From Alicyclobacillus contaminans DSM 17975 (GTDB lineage Bacteria; Bacillota; Bacilli; Alicyclobacillales; Alicyclobacillaceae), in contig NZ_AUCA01000025.1 in assembly GCF_000429525.1 (NCBI RefSeq), forward strand, positions 1 to 51,165: DNA of 51,165 nucleotides. Reading direction: 5' to 3'. The notes below the pieces were generated by a model. That model did not search any database. It saw only the letters and a program-made list of their open reading frames with translations, and was not told the origin of the DNA. The first letter of the stretch is position 1; every line of letters starts with the position of its first letter. A program made the translations under genes and the position numbers. Shown here in pieces: positions 16,687 through 24,707 of this stretch.

Positions 16687-17103
16687 GTGTTCCAATTGCG
16701 CGGCCACCACCTGTTGTGTCTCGTTGGATACCGCGGCATGGGCTATTCCAATGAATATGTTTCCAACATGACGCACGTCCATCAAACGTTGCGGTCGTAC
16801 CCCGATACCCCGTTGCTGCTGGTGAGCGGACCGGATGATCTGTGCGCGAAATTCCCACCATCACAGCCCCGCCATTGTGAGGACGACCACATCTTCCAGC
16901 GCGATACCGCCGTTCTCGAACAATTGCATCTGCGCATTGGGCAACAGATACCCTGGCGAACCGTGGAAGACCGCATTCGACACCACGTCGTGCCTCACGA
17001 CATTCATTCGCTCTGCAGTACCTGCTTCTGGCGCGCCTATGGCGTATGTGAAGAAGGGATTCAAGATATCCGCACCGGCAGAGGACTGCGTCACATCCCA
17101 TAA
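16687..17103 (+). CDS. DUF1284 protein
   Basis: Protein of 138 residues that fits DUF1284, beginning LRGHHLLCLVGYRGMGYSNE. It contains conserved cysteines and histidines (HCEDD, LCSTCFWRAYGVCEEG) that suggest metal or iron-sulfur binding. The GTG start follows GGAGGG. The C-terminus (TGRGLRHIP) is abrupt; a neighbouring frame continues with WNFEEVADRYKKV, a plausible helix, so a late frameshift is possible. Nothing in the context points to a function. Confidence 0.72.
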   Translation: MFQLRGHHLLCLVGYRGMGYSNEYVSNMTHVHQTLRSYPDTPLLLVSGPDDLCAKFPPSQPRHCEDDHIFQRDTAVLEQLHLRIGQQIPWRTVEDRIRHHVVPHDIHSLCSTCFWRAYGVCEEGIQDIRTGRGLRHIP

Positions 17104-17216
17104 TTCGTGGAACTTTGAAGAAGTCGCGGATCGTTACAAAAAAGTTGCCAACTTCGTGTGACATTTGCACCTTGACCATCGTCTATCATTTAGAATGGAT
17201 GAGGCGGGTGAATTTC

Positions 17217-17636
17217 GTGGCGCGCACGCCGTTTCGATGGTATCGTCTGACTGGGACCCTGCACATCGGTGACATTGGAAACCGGACGGATCAGGTTTTC
17301 ATCCATTACGTGGAAGCGGCGTCCCGTCACAACGCGGTGAAGTACTATGGCGGCAGACGCACGTTCGTTCATCCGTCCGGTGAGCAACTGAACGTGACGT
17401 TGCCCTCGCGCGAACAGCACGTCGAGCCCATGCCTCACCACTGGTCACCGACGGTACTGACGTCTTCGCCGCCCCTCCCAGGCATTGTCATCTGTGTTTC
17501 AAACGCCATTCGATATCGATGTGATCATTGCGGAAAAGAACGATTCTCGGAGCACCACTACCCTTTCATGTGGTGCAATTGCTCTCACAAAGCGTTTCCC
17601 ACTCCCCTCGAGCGACACTGGATAGGAGAAAGGTGA
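17217..17636 (+). CDS. Hypothetical protein with C-terminal zinc-ribbon-like Cys motif
   Basis: Unrecognised protein of 139 residues. I prefer the GTG at 17217, which has GAGGCGGG eight bases upstream; starts further up lack a clear site. The first 110 residues are beta-rich (RWYRLTGTLHIGDIGNRTD, FIHYVEAASRHNAVKYYGG), and the tail holds CDHCGKERFSEHHY...WCNC, enough Cys and His for a zinc site. There is no signal peptide or membrane segment. Its stop TGA abuts the next start, so it forms a two-gene unit with the following unknown gene. No function can be assigned. Confidence 0.6.
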   Translation: MARTPFRWYRLTGTLHIGDIGNRTDQVFIHYVEAASRHNAVKYYGGRRTFVHPSGEQLNVTLPSREQHVEPMPHHWSPTVLTSSPPLPGIVICVSNAIRYRCDHCGKERFSEHHYPFMWCNCSHKAFPTPLERHWIGER

Positions 17637-18083
17637 GTGCACGTGTCCGTGCATGCAGTCATAGATGTGGAATCTTGGACCAAACGAAAAATCGGCGCAT
17701 TGCTGCGCAAACATTACCAGCCCTGTCTCATGGAATCGGACGGATACCTGTCGGTTTATCTGGTCAATCCGGACATTCTCCACGACCTCCCTCCGGCCTG
17801 CTGGCGGCTGTTTGTGGACGTGTACGATTCGTTCACCGCAGAGTGGCTGCGTCAGTCTGGCATTCATCAGCTGTTGGAAGAACGATTTCTGGGCAAGGCA
17901 TTGACGGAAGACGTGTTGGCAGACATCCTCGATGCCGTCGCGCAGCAACTGCTCGCATTTGAAGAAACCGTAAAGACAACCTACATTGAGCAACTGGAAG
18001 CGCGATTGATCCAGGCGCTCTGTCCGCCGATACTGGCCGTCGGCGCCGACGCGGATCTGCAGCGGAAGGCGGGTGAGCCGTGA
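17637..18083 (+). CDS. Hypothetical protein in a two-gene unit
   Basis: Unrecognised protein of 148 residues, mostly helical from residue 50 onward (ACWRLFVDVYDSFTAEWLRQSG, LADILDAVAQQLLAFEET). The GTG start directly follows the stop of the upstream gene and shares an AGGAGAAAGGTGA site, so translation is coupled. No cofactor or catalytic motif is apparent and it is predicted cytoplasmic. A GTG two codons downstream is an equally good start. Confidence 0.6.
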   Translation: MHVSVHAVIDVESWTKRKIGALLRKHYQPCLMESDGYLSVYLVNPDILHDLPPACWRLFVDVYDSFTAEWLRQSGIHQLLEERFLGKALTEDVLADILDAVAQQLLAFEETVKTTYIEQLEARLIQALCPPILAVGADADLQRKAGEP

Positions 18084-18092
18084 CGTATTGCA

Positions 18093-18418
18093 TCATCCCG
18101 TCCATACCGCTCCATCCCGCCCGTTGGACGAAACCGGCAGGCCATGGCGAATCCGACGGTAGACCTGCTCCAGCCATTTCTGCCGCTTGGACTCAGAACT
18201 GCCCTTGACGCGGGCGAATACAAATCGCCTCACGGGATGAAGTCCACAGAATTTCAACGTGCCGGCCCACACGGCCACCCACTCGGCGCTTCTGCGCCAG
18301 AACCGTGCGTACCACTTGGGAGAATCCATGGTATAAGTAATCCGCGCTCAACCTGTTTGAGAATGGCCGCATTGAAACTGTTTGGATTTGGGTGTGCATA
18401 AATGACCAGCACGTTCAC
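18093..18418 (-). pseudogene. Remnant of a flavodoxin-fold NAD(P)H oxidoreductase
   Basis: A GTG at 18418 with an AGGAGTGA site begins NVLVIYAHPNPNSFNAAIL, the classic N-terminus of KefF/MdaB/YwrO-type quinone reductases. After about 26 residues the frame breaks. A second frame supplies only the family's C-terminal end (AGTLKFCGLHPVRRFVFARV, SSESKRQKWLEQVYRR). Roughly the central 100 residues, including the flavin-binding IYPIWWF-type stretch, are missing. A large internal deletion with frame change therefore inactivated the gene. Confidence 0.75.
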
Positions 18419-18525
18419 TCAAATCACTCCTGACAAAGGTTCGTTGGTCACGTGGTCTTGCAGCGCGATGCCGCTCATGAATCCGGCCCTTCATTCGGAA
18501 CGGAGACCTGCGAAGGCGTTCGGGG

Positions 18526-19329
18526 TCATCGTTTGACTGCGAGTCCCATCCACTCGTCGCCCTCGAAGGATTCCACATGACCATGTTTCTCCACGACGCA
18601 GAAGTACTCCCGGCCTGCAGCGGACGCCTGCAGCATGTACTGTTCAAGGTCCGCAGTCAGCCCGTCCTCATGGACCATGCGGCGAACCCACGTCGTAAAT
18701 GGAAACGCTTTTCTGCGCGTACGCTCCCGGACGATGTCAAATCCGGCGGCATTCAACCACAGCCGCCACTCATCCACCGAGGCACAGCGGACGTGGCTCG
18801 GATCGCGCATTTTTTCGATGGTATTGATGTATTCCGCAGCCTCAGACTCGGGTGGGGCCACATTGTCTATGATGAGCAATCGGCCTTGAGGCCGCAGAAC
18901 CCTGTGTGATTCGCGCACAAACACGTCAGGACGCAGAAAATGATGCGGGGCAATCCGACACGTCACCACGTCAAACGAGGCGTCCAGAAAGGGCAACTGC
19001 TCTGCGTCCGCAAGCACATAATCGACGTTGTCACAACCGGCCGCCGCCAAGTGTTGGCGAGCCGCCATCAACATGAGTTTGGTGACATCACTCGCCACCA
19101 CACGGGCCACGTGAGGTGATAACGCTTTGGCCACGTGCCCTCCGCCCGTGGCCACATCGAGCACGCGCCACCCCGGTTCCGGCCGAAGCCAGTCCACCAG
19201 TTCCACCAGGTCCCCGCCCTTCGCATGCCCTTCACTGGTCACATACCGATCCGCAACCGGACCGAATTGCGCCTGCACCGTTCGTCGGTGCAGTGCCTGT
19301 TCGTCCACGCGAGGTTCGCGCTCCTGCAT
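18526..19329 (-). CDS. Class I SAM-dependent methyltransferase (UbiE/YcgJ type)
   Basis: Methyltransferase of 267 residues. SAM-binding motif I is VLDVATGGGHVAKAL; motif II DVTKLML, then LADAEQLPFLDASFDVVTCRIAPHHF and the post-motif LRPQGRLLIIDNVAP match the UbiE/COQ5-like group that methylates small molecules. The C-terminal 70 residues resemble YcgJ-type proteins. The ATG at 19329 follows GCAGGAGGTGG. The substrate is unknown. It is a single gene, with the decayed oxidoreductase on its downstream side. Confidence 0.85.
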   Translation of the reverse strand: MQEREPRVDEQALHRRTVQAQFGPVADRYVTSEGHAKGGDLVELVDWLRPEPGWRVLDVATGGGHVAKALSPHVARVVASDVTKLMLMAARQHLAAAGCDNVDYVLADAEQLPFLDASFDVVTCRIAPHHFLRPDVFVRESHRVLRPQGRLLIIDNVAPPESEAAEYINTIEKMRDPSHVRCASVDEWRLWLNAAGFDIVRERTRRKAFPFTTWVRRMVHEDGLTADLEQYMLQASAAGREYFCVVEKHGHVESFEGDEWMGLAVKR

Positions 19330-19608
19330 GCCGACCACCTCCTGCAATGACAATACTCGATACGCAGTCGTTCGCGTCATTGGAGGATACGGTGTCCCCA
19401 TCGCGTTTCCGGATAACCCGGAGCGTGATACCGCATCGTACCGTAATTGGTATACGGAGATGAAAGATAGAGAGAGGAACACGGAGGAATGTCGGGGACT
19501 TGAATCTTGTCATCGCCCGGTCTGCGGCGCCCGGACCCTGTGTCGGGAGGACGCCGCTCACTCGAGCATGAACCCATGTCTCTGCACAAGCGCTTGGGGT
19601 ACCGTTCT

Positions 19609-20169
19609 TCACGCCTGTGCGGCGGACATCTGGATGAAGGCGATAAACTTATCAACCACGGTGTCGAGGAACTCGAGCGTCACCGGGTCCGTCAGTCGGC
19701 CGGTGATTGCGTCAAACTTCTGCCCTGCGAAGTTGATAAGAACTTCATTCCCTCCGGGAGGCAACACCTTCGCCTGCACGCCGGGACTCGCGAGAATCTC
19801 GCGCAGATGCAGCTGTGCCCTGACGGTTCCGAGCATCGCCGGGGAAACGCCAGCCGTCATCACCGGTTTCCCGATGAACACTTTGTCCACACGCGACGCC
19901 CAGTCGATGGCGTTCTTCAGCACGCCCGGCACAGACCAGTTGTATTCCGGCGTGATGATGAGCACGCCGTCGGCATCCGCGATTTGTCGTTTGAACTGAA
20001 CCACGGTCTCGGGTGGATGGTTCTCTTCGTCCTGATCATAGTATGGAAGTTGCCGGATATCCAGAATCTCGATGTCCAACCGATCACGGTACCGCTCCTG
20101 CATGGTGCGCGCCAATTGCATGTTATATGATTCCCGCCGCAAACTTCCGACAATCGCCACAATTTTCAC
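19609..20169 (-). CDS. NADPH-dependent FMN reductase (azoreductase-like)
   Basis: Flavodoxin-fold FMN reductase of 186 residues. The FMN phosphate loop is GSLRRESYN near the N-terminus, and the flavin ring site is TPEYNWSVPGVLKNAIDWASR, both signatures of the NADPH-dependent FMN reductase family that includes chromate and quinone reductases. The GTG start at 20169 follows AAGGGG. It reduces FMN, quinones or azo dyes with NAD(P)H; the natural acceptor is unknown. It is transcribed alone on the minus strand. Confidence 0.88.
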   Translation of the reverse strand: MKIVAIVGSLRRESYNMQLARTMQERYRDRLDIEILDIRQLPYYDQDEENHPPETVVQFKRQIADADGVLIITPEYNWSVPGVLKNAIDWASRVDKVFIGKPVMTAGVSPAMLGTVRAQLHLREILASPGVQAKVLPPGGNEVLINFAGQKFDAITGRLTDPVTLEFLDTVVDKFIAFIQMSAAQA

Positions 20170-20255
20170 GATGGATACCCCTTCTTTGCTCCAGTGTGGT
20201 CTTTCGCTTCAAACGAATATTAATATAGTTGCTTACTTTTTTCAACAATATCATT

Positions 20256-21467
20256 TCATCGCCCCAGCCATCGCAGACCTGCCCAGAGCACGAGCCATAA
20301 GACACCCAGTCCGAGGGCAAATCCCAGTCGCATCCGTTCCGCGGGCAATTTGAGCTGCCACGGATCTACCACCTGCTGCTGTTGGATGGCGGACTCATAC
20401 AGGGGGCGAATGCAAAACCCCCACCACTCGAAGGCCATGAATACCCAGAAAGCCACGCACACCATCTTGATGGCAAACCACGGGGGACCGAACGCACTGG
20501 TGAGCGCGGCCATGGTGAGCAGCCACAGATCACGGAGGGTGCCCTGACGGCGCAGGGAGCGCAGCAGTATCCACCATACCATCGGCTGCAACGGACGATG
20601 CAGAAGCCGCTCCACGCCTCCAACCAGCCACTGCGAGGGGCGCTTCATCCATGGATGCAACTGGCTGCGAGACTCCATGTCGGCGGGCAGCGCCAAGTTC
20701 TTCAACGAGCGCACGGCGCCCATGTCGTAGTATGTCTCCCACGACCGCATCGCCAACATCGGCACCGCCACCGCGAGTCCCGTTCCAATCACCACCGCGA
20801 ACGCCCACAGCCACCGAATATCCTGAGTCAACAGCAGGCGACTCGCAACCATCATTCCCGGCAGCGCGGTCACCACGCGGAACAGCTGGAACACCCCCCA
20901 GCGCAGCCACCCGCCCGCCCCCTGTGGAGAGAGGCCGCGACTGATGATTCGAACCGTGGCGGTGTAGGCTGCCAGCAATAGCATCAACGCGACCCACCGA
21001 ATCGTCGGAACCCCGAGCACCCACATGATGGGGGTTCCCACCACCCCGACAAAGGCAAACCAAGCCAGGCATACACAGAAATTTTCCCCCCACAGTGTTG
21101 TGAGAACGCTCCACCGGCGCACTGGGGACAGCAGTAGAAACAGTCGATCTCCGCTGTTCAGCGGCCATGTCACCCCACCATAGCTGACAAGGTGATAGAG
21201 GAACAAGAGTATCAACAGCAATCCGTCCACCAATACGGCGAGCGGAATGTGCGGAAGGATGATGGTCGCGGGGCTCAGTCCCTTCGTCCACGCGCCGCGG
21301 TAATATTGAACGACACTGTACGTCAGCAGCGCCAGGCCTGGAATCACGATGTAGAGAGCGACGGTCCAGTCCACCACCAGCCTCAGGTACTTGGTCCAAA
21401 ACCGGATGGAGTACCCAATGCGCCGTGCCGACCATTCGGCGAGCAGGCGGGCCTCACGCGTCCTCAT
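20256..21467 (-). CDS. ABC transporter permease, EcsB-like
   Basis: Integral membrane protein of 403 residues with about ten hydrophobic segments and no signal peptide. The N-terminal half (RIGYSIRFWTKYLRLVVDW) and the WPLNSGDRLFLLLSPVRR loop resemble the EcsB family. It overlaps the ATPase gene by 14 bases, so the pair is coupled. EcsAB in Bacillus affects protein secretion and intramembrane proteolysis through RasP. Identification as EcsB rests on layout and size, not on a unique motif. Confidence 0.75.
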   Translation of the reverse strand: MRTREARLLAEWSARRIGYSIRFWTKYLRLVVDWTVALYIVIPGLALLTYSVVQYYRGAWTKGLSPATIILPHIPLAVLVDGLLLILLFLYHLVSYGGVTWPLNSGDRLFLLLSPVRRWSVLTTLWGENFCVCLAWFAFVGVVGTPIMWVLGVPTIRWVALMLLLAAYTATVRIISRGLSPQGAGGWLRWGVFQLFRVVTALPGMMVASRLLLTQDIRWLWAFAVVIGTGLAVAVPMLAMRSWETYYDMGAVRSLKNLALPADMESRSQLHPWMKRPSQWLVGGVERLLHRPLQPMVWWILLRSLRRQGTLRDLWLLTMAALTSAFGPPWFAIKMVCVAFWVFMAFEWWGFCIRPLYESAIQQQQVVDPWQLKLPAERMRLGFALGLGVLWLVLWAGLRWLGR

Positions 21468-22263
21468 GGCCGACCGAATACCCTCCTATCGCTTCAAACA
21501 TGTGGATGAAAATATCCTCCAACGAGGTCCCAACATTGCCCGCCATCGACCGCAGATCGGCCAATGTCCCCTGTGCGAACAACCGTCCGTTCATCATGAA
21601 GCCGAAGCGATGGCACATGCGTTCGGCGGAGTCCAGCACGTGCGTCGATACCAGCAACGCCGCCCCCTCCGCCCGAACGCGTTCCATTCGCTCGCGCAGT
21701 TTCCGAATGGAAATCACGTCGAGGCCGACGAACGGCTCATCGACAATCAGAATGTCGAAGGGAACGAACAGTGCCGATACAATCATCAATTTTTGAAGCG
21801 TCCCCTTGGAACATTCGTGCGGCAGCTTGTCCATGTGCGGAAGCAATTGAAAATCATCCACCAGTTCCTGAATCCGTTGATCCCACTCGCTTCGTTCAAC
21901 CATGTTCCAGAGTCGCTGTTTCCATTCCAGGTGCTCCCTCAGTGTCAAATCTGGATAGTACATCGGCTGCTCAGGAATGTAGGCGATGCGTCTCCGCAAT
22001 GAAACCGGCAGGGTACGCCCACGGCCAAACCGTTGCCCATCCACGATAATGGCGCCATCATCGAGCGGATGCAGCCCGAGCAATCCGCCGATGGTGCTGC
22101 TCTTTCCAGCGCCGTTGGGGCCAATGAGTCCAAACACCTCACCTCGTTTCAGTTGAAAATCAATGCCCTGCACGACTTTCTTGCCGCCGCGTACCACGGT
22201 CAGATTCTCCACCGTGAGCACGGGATCTGGAGCGGGCGGCAGAGCATCCACCAACGTTTCCAT
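21454..22263 (-). CDS. ABC transporter ATP-binding protein, EcsA-like
   Basis: ATPase of 269 residues starting at ATG 22263 behind TTGGAGGTCG. Motifs: Walker A GPNGAGKSS, Q-loop YIPEQPMYYPDLTL, a signature segment LPHECSKGTLQKL (CSKGTLQK replaces the usual LSGGQ), Walker B ILIVDEPFVGLD and the H-loop STHVLDSAER. The signature matches EcsA-like exporters (SKGT form). It is encoded just ahead of the EcsB-like permease, forming a two-gene leftward operon. Confidence 0.82.
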   Translation of the reverse strand: METLVDALPPAPDPVLTVENLTVVRGGKKVVQGIDFQLKRGEVFGLIGPNGAGKSSTIGGLLGLHPLDDGAIIVDGQRFGRGRTLPVSLRRRIAYIPEQPMYYPDLTLREHLEWKQRLWNMVERSEWDQRIQELVDDFQLLPHMDKLPHECSKGTLQKLMIVSALFVPFDILIVDEPFVGLDVISIRKLRERMERVRAEGAALLVSTHVLDSAERMCHRFGFMMNGRLFAQGTLADLRSMAGNVGTSLEDIFIHMFEAIGGYSVGHEDA

Positions 22264-22365
22264 GTCGCAACGACCTCCAAGCCCGTGGTCAAACCGAGAG
22301 ACAGTTCCAGTTTTGTCCATCCAAAGCCATCTGTCAATCCCTGCAGACGTCTGGCGATTCACCAA

Positions 22366-22405
22366 GAACAAACAAAGAGCCGCAGGCATGGAAACCTGCG
22401 GCTCT
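22366..22405 (-). terminator. Terminator of the SDR gene
   Basis: On the minus strand AGAGCCGCAGG pairs perfectly with CCTGCGGCTCT (11 bp stem, 8-base loop), followed by TTTGTTTGTTC. It lies 25 bases past the SDR stop and just upstream of the ecsA-like gene. Confidence 0.85.
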
Positions 22406-22429
22406 GTGGATCTCGCGAAGAATGAAGGA

Positions 22430-23149
22430 TTATTGAGGATTGGTCGTCCAAATGCCCGCCACGTTGACAAACACCCGCGGCGGCAGCTTCAGGATGGACA
22501 CCACCAATTGGGCCACGTCCTCCGGTTGCATCATCCGGTCTTCCGGACCAATCTTGAGTCCGGCCTTCACAGCCAGTTCCGTATTGACCGTGCTCGGAGT
22601 GAGCGCCGTGACCTGAATATTGAACTTGCGGGCTTCCTGCATCAGCGACTCCGTGAAGCCTATCACGCCGAATTTCGAGGCGGAGTAGGCCGAAGTGGTC
22701 GCCGCACCGCGCTGCCCGGCCGTGGAGCTGATGTTGATGATGGCCCCGCTTTGCCGTTTCACCATGTCCGGCAACACAGTGTGCGTCACGTAATAGGTCC
22801 CCAACAAATTCACCCGGATGATGCGTTCCCATTCTTCCGGATCCATCTCCAGAACCGATCCGAACGTTGCCGTACCCGCGTTGTTGATGAGCACATCGGC
22901 CGGGCCCAGGTCTTCCCGCAGCTTCGCGGCTGCGGCAACCACCTGCGCCCGGTCTGACACATCCACCGTGGCCGTCGCGACCCGGACGCCATGCGCGCTG
23001 CGAACAGCGTTGGCCACCTGTTCCAAATCAGAATCTGTACGGGCCATCAGAGCCAGGTTCGCACCCTCTGCGGCCAGTTGTTCTGCGATGGCTTTGCCGA
23101 TGCCTTTCCCCGCGCCCGTGATCCATACGATTTTCCCCTGCAGACTCAT
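22430..23149 (-). CDS. Short-chain dehydrogenase/reductase (FabG-like)
   Basis: Classical SDR of 239 residues. NAD(P)-binding TGAGKGIG at residues 11-18, NNAG at about 89, catalytic Ser in ISSTAGQRG and the Tyr-x-x-x-Lys pair in AYSASKFG are all present. The family includes 3-oxoacyl-ACP reductases and many other ketoreductases; YdaD/YvrD-like Bacillus proteins are similar. The ATG follows CGGAGGG. A strong terminator follows it. It is not linked to fatty-acid synthesis genes here, so a general ketoreductase is more likely than FabG itself. Confidence 0.88.
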   Translation of the reverse strand: MSLQGKIVWITGAGKGIGKAIAEQLAAEGANLALMARTDSDLEQVANAVRSAHGVRVATATVDVSDRAQVVAAAAKLREDLGPADVLINNAGTATFGSVLEMDPEEWERIIRVNLLGTYYVTHTVLPDMVKRQSGAIINISSTAGQRGAATTSAYSASKFGVIGFTESLMQEARKFNIQVTALTPSTVNTELAVKAGLKIGPEDRMMQPEDVAQLVVSILKLPPRVFVNVAGIWTTNPQ

Positions 23150-23207
23150 CGTTGTCCCTCCGTGCTGTGTGATTCAATACACTCGCTGTCTGCCGACTCG
23201 CGCGCCT

Positions 23208-24230
23208 TTAGAACGCCCGCGTGTACTGCTTCGGCACCTCCGGCGTCACCCCAAGGGCTTGCGCGGCGTGGATCGCCCAGTACGGATCGCGAAGCATGCC
23301 CCGAGCTATGGCCACGAGGTCCGCGTCACAGTTTCCGACCACAGATTCCGCGACGTGGAAGTCTTCCAACATCCCCACGGCAATCACGGGGATGTGCAAC
23401 GCTTCCTTGATGGCGCGAGCAAACGGTACCTGATACCCGGGGTAGTTCCCCGGTTTGCGCGCCCCCGGACGGCCTTCGCCACCGGAACTGACGTGGAACA
23501 TATCCACCCCTGCGCGCTGGTATTCACGACAGATCTCAATCATGTGCTCCAACCCGTAACCACCATCCACGTATTCGACCGCAGACACCCGCATCAACAG
23601 CGGCATCTGGCTGGGCAGTTGGCTCTTCACAGCCTGCACGACTTCCACGCCGAAGCGGGCCAGGTCCTGTCCGTACTCGTCGGACCGACGGTTGGTGGAA
23701 GGAGAATGGAATTGGTGAATCAGATAGCCATGCGCACCATGCAGTTCCACCGTGTCCACGCCCGCAGCCACCGCCCGCTTGGCCGCGTCCGCAAACAACT
23801 CGACCATCCGTTTGACTTCATCCGTCGTCATCTCGCGCGGCGTTTTGTATTGACTTCCCTCAAACCGAATCGGAGACGGTGCGACCGGCTGAGCGGCATC
23901 TTCCGCTTTGCGGCCGGCGTGGGCAATTTGGATGCCAATTTTGCTGCCATAGCCATGCACCGCATCAATGATCCGGGCAAAGGCCGGAATTTGGTCGTCA
24001 GACCATAATCCCAGGTCATAATCGGTGATTCGGCCATCCGGATGCACGTCGGTCATTTCCATCAGAATCAATCCCGTGCCGCCGACGGCTCGGCTCGTAT
24101 AATGCGTAAAATGCCAATCGTTCGGTTTGCCATCCTTGGCCGTGACCGAATACTGGCACATGGGGGCCATGACAATTCGATTCTTCAAATCTAGACCTTT
24201 GAGTTGAAACGGTTCGAACAAGTGCGCCAT
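23208..24230 (-). CDS. namA: NADPH dehydrogenase, old yellow enzyme NamA/YqjM
   Basis: FMN-dependent TIM-barrel ene-reductase of 340 residues, very close to B. subtilis YqjM in length. The start LFEPFQLKGLDLKNRIVMAPMCQYS includes the Cys that tunes FMN potential, HGAHGYLIHQFHSPSTNRR is the substrate-binding His pair with the loop, and the C-terminal GMLRDPYW is typical. It reduces the double bond of alpha,beta-unsaturated carbonyls and responds to oxidative and xenobiotic stress. The ATG at 24230 follows AAGGAG. Confidence 0.93.
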   Translation of the reverse strand: MAHLFEPFQLKGLDLKNRIVMAPMCQYSVTAKDGKPNDWHFTHYTSRAVGGTGLILMEMTDVHPDGRITDYDLGLWSDDQIPAFARIIDAVHGYGSKIGIQIAHAGRKAEDAAQPVAPSPIRFEGSQYKTPREMTTDEVKRMVELFADAAKRAVAAGVDTVELHGAHGYLIHQFHSPSTNRRSDEYGQDLARFGVEVVQAVKSQLPSQMPLLMRVSAVEYVDGGYGLEHMIEICREYQRAGVDMFHVSSGGEGRPGARKPGNYPGYQVPFARAIKEALHIPVIAVGMLEDFHVAESVVGNCDADLVAIARGMLRDPYWAIHAAQALGVTPEVPKQYTRAF

Positions 24231-24398
24231 GTCTCCACTCAGCTCCTTGTCTGTAGTGTGCCATTCCCCACTGGAGCGCAGCCTCACCGCAAACCCGCAA
24301 CGTGCAACCTCCGGCGCCTCCCTGGGTACAATCCTAGAGAACAAGCCCGGCCAATGCAAAGTGCCGGACAGCCGACGAATTAGGAGGTATTTCCCCAC

Positions 24399-24536
24399 AT
24401 GACTTCCGTCAAACGCGAGAAACGGCCGGAGGCGGCCATTTGGGCGCTCTATCAGCAAACCTGCAAAGAGGCGGGCAAGCAGCCTTCCCTCGAGGACTTC
24501 AAGGATTGGGCCGCACGACTGGTGAAGCGTATGTAG
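24399..24536 (+). CDS. Small conserved-looking protein (45 residues)
   Basis: A perfect TTAGGAGGT site precedes an ATG at 24399. The product MTSVKREKRPEAAIWALYQQ... has a basic N-terminus and two predicted helices ending SLEDFKDWAARLVKRM, with normal codon use. It lies between namA (divergent) and the NnrS-like gene. The ribosome binding site is the strongest reason to believe it. No family is recognised. Confidence 0.6.
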   Translation: MTSVKREKRPEAAIWALYQQTCKEAGKQPSLEDFKDWAARLVKRM

Positions 24537-24707
24537 CTCTGTCGCAGATGCGGTGGGATCTAAAATGCTAGAACAACGTCAATTTATTACAAAAAGTAAG
24601 CAAAGTCAAATGCAGCCGGTCCCTCCGATGTGATCCATCCCACAGTCCGTGGAACGGACGCCAGGATACAATGGAAGGGGATATCCACCGCTCGGAGGGG
24701 AAGGCGT

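Noticed and set aside
22818-24008. A long plus-strand frame across the SDR and namA genes
   Set aside because: It is the antisense shadow of two well-supported genes and its product is Arg/Pro/His-rich with no domain pattern.
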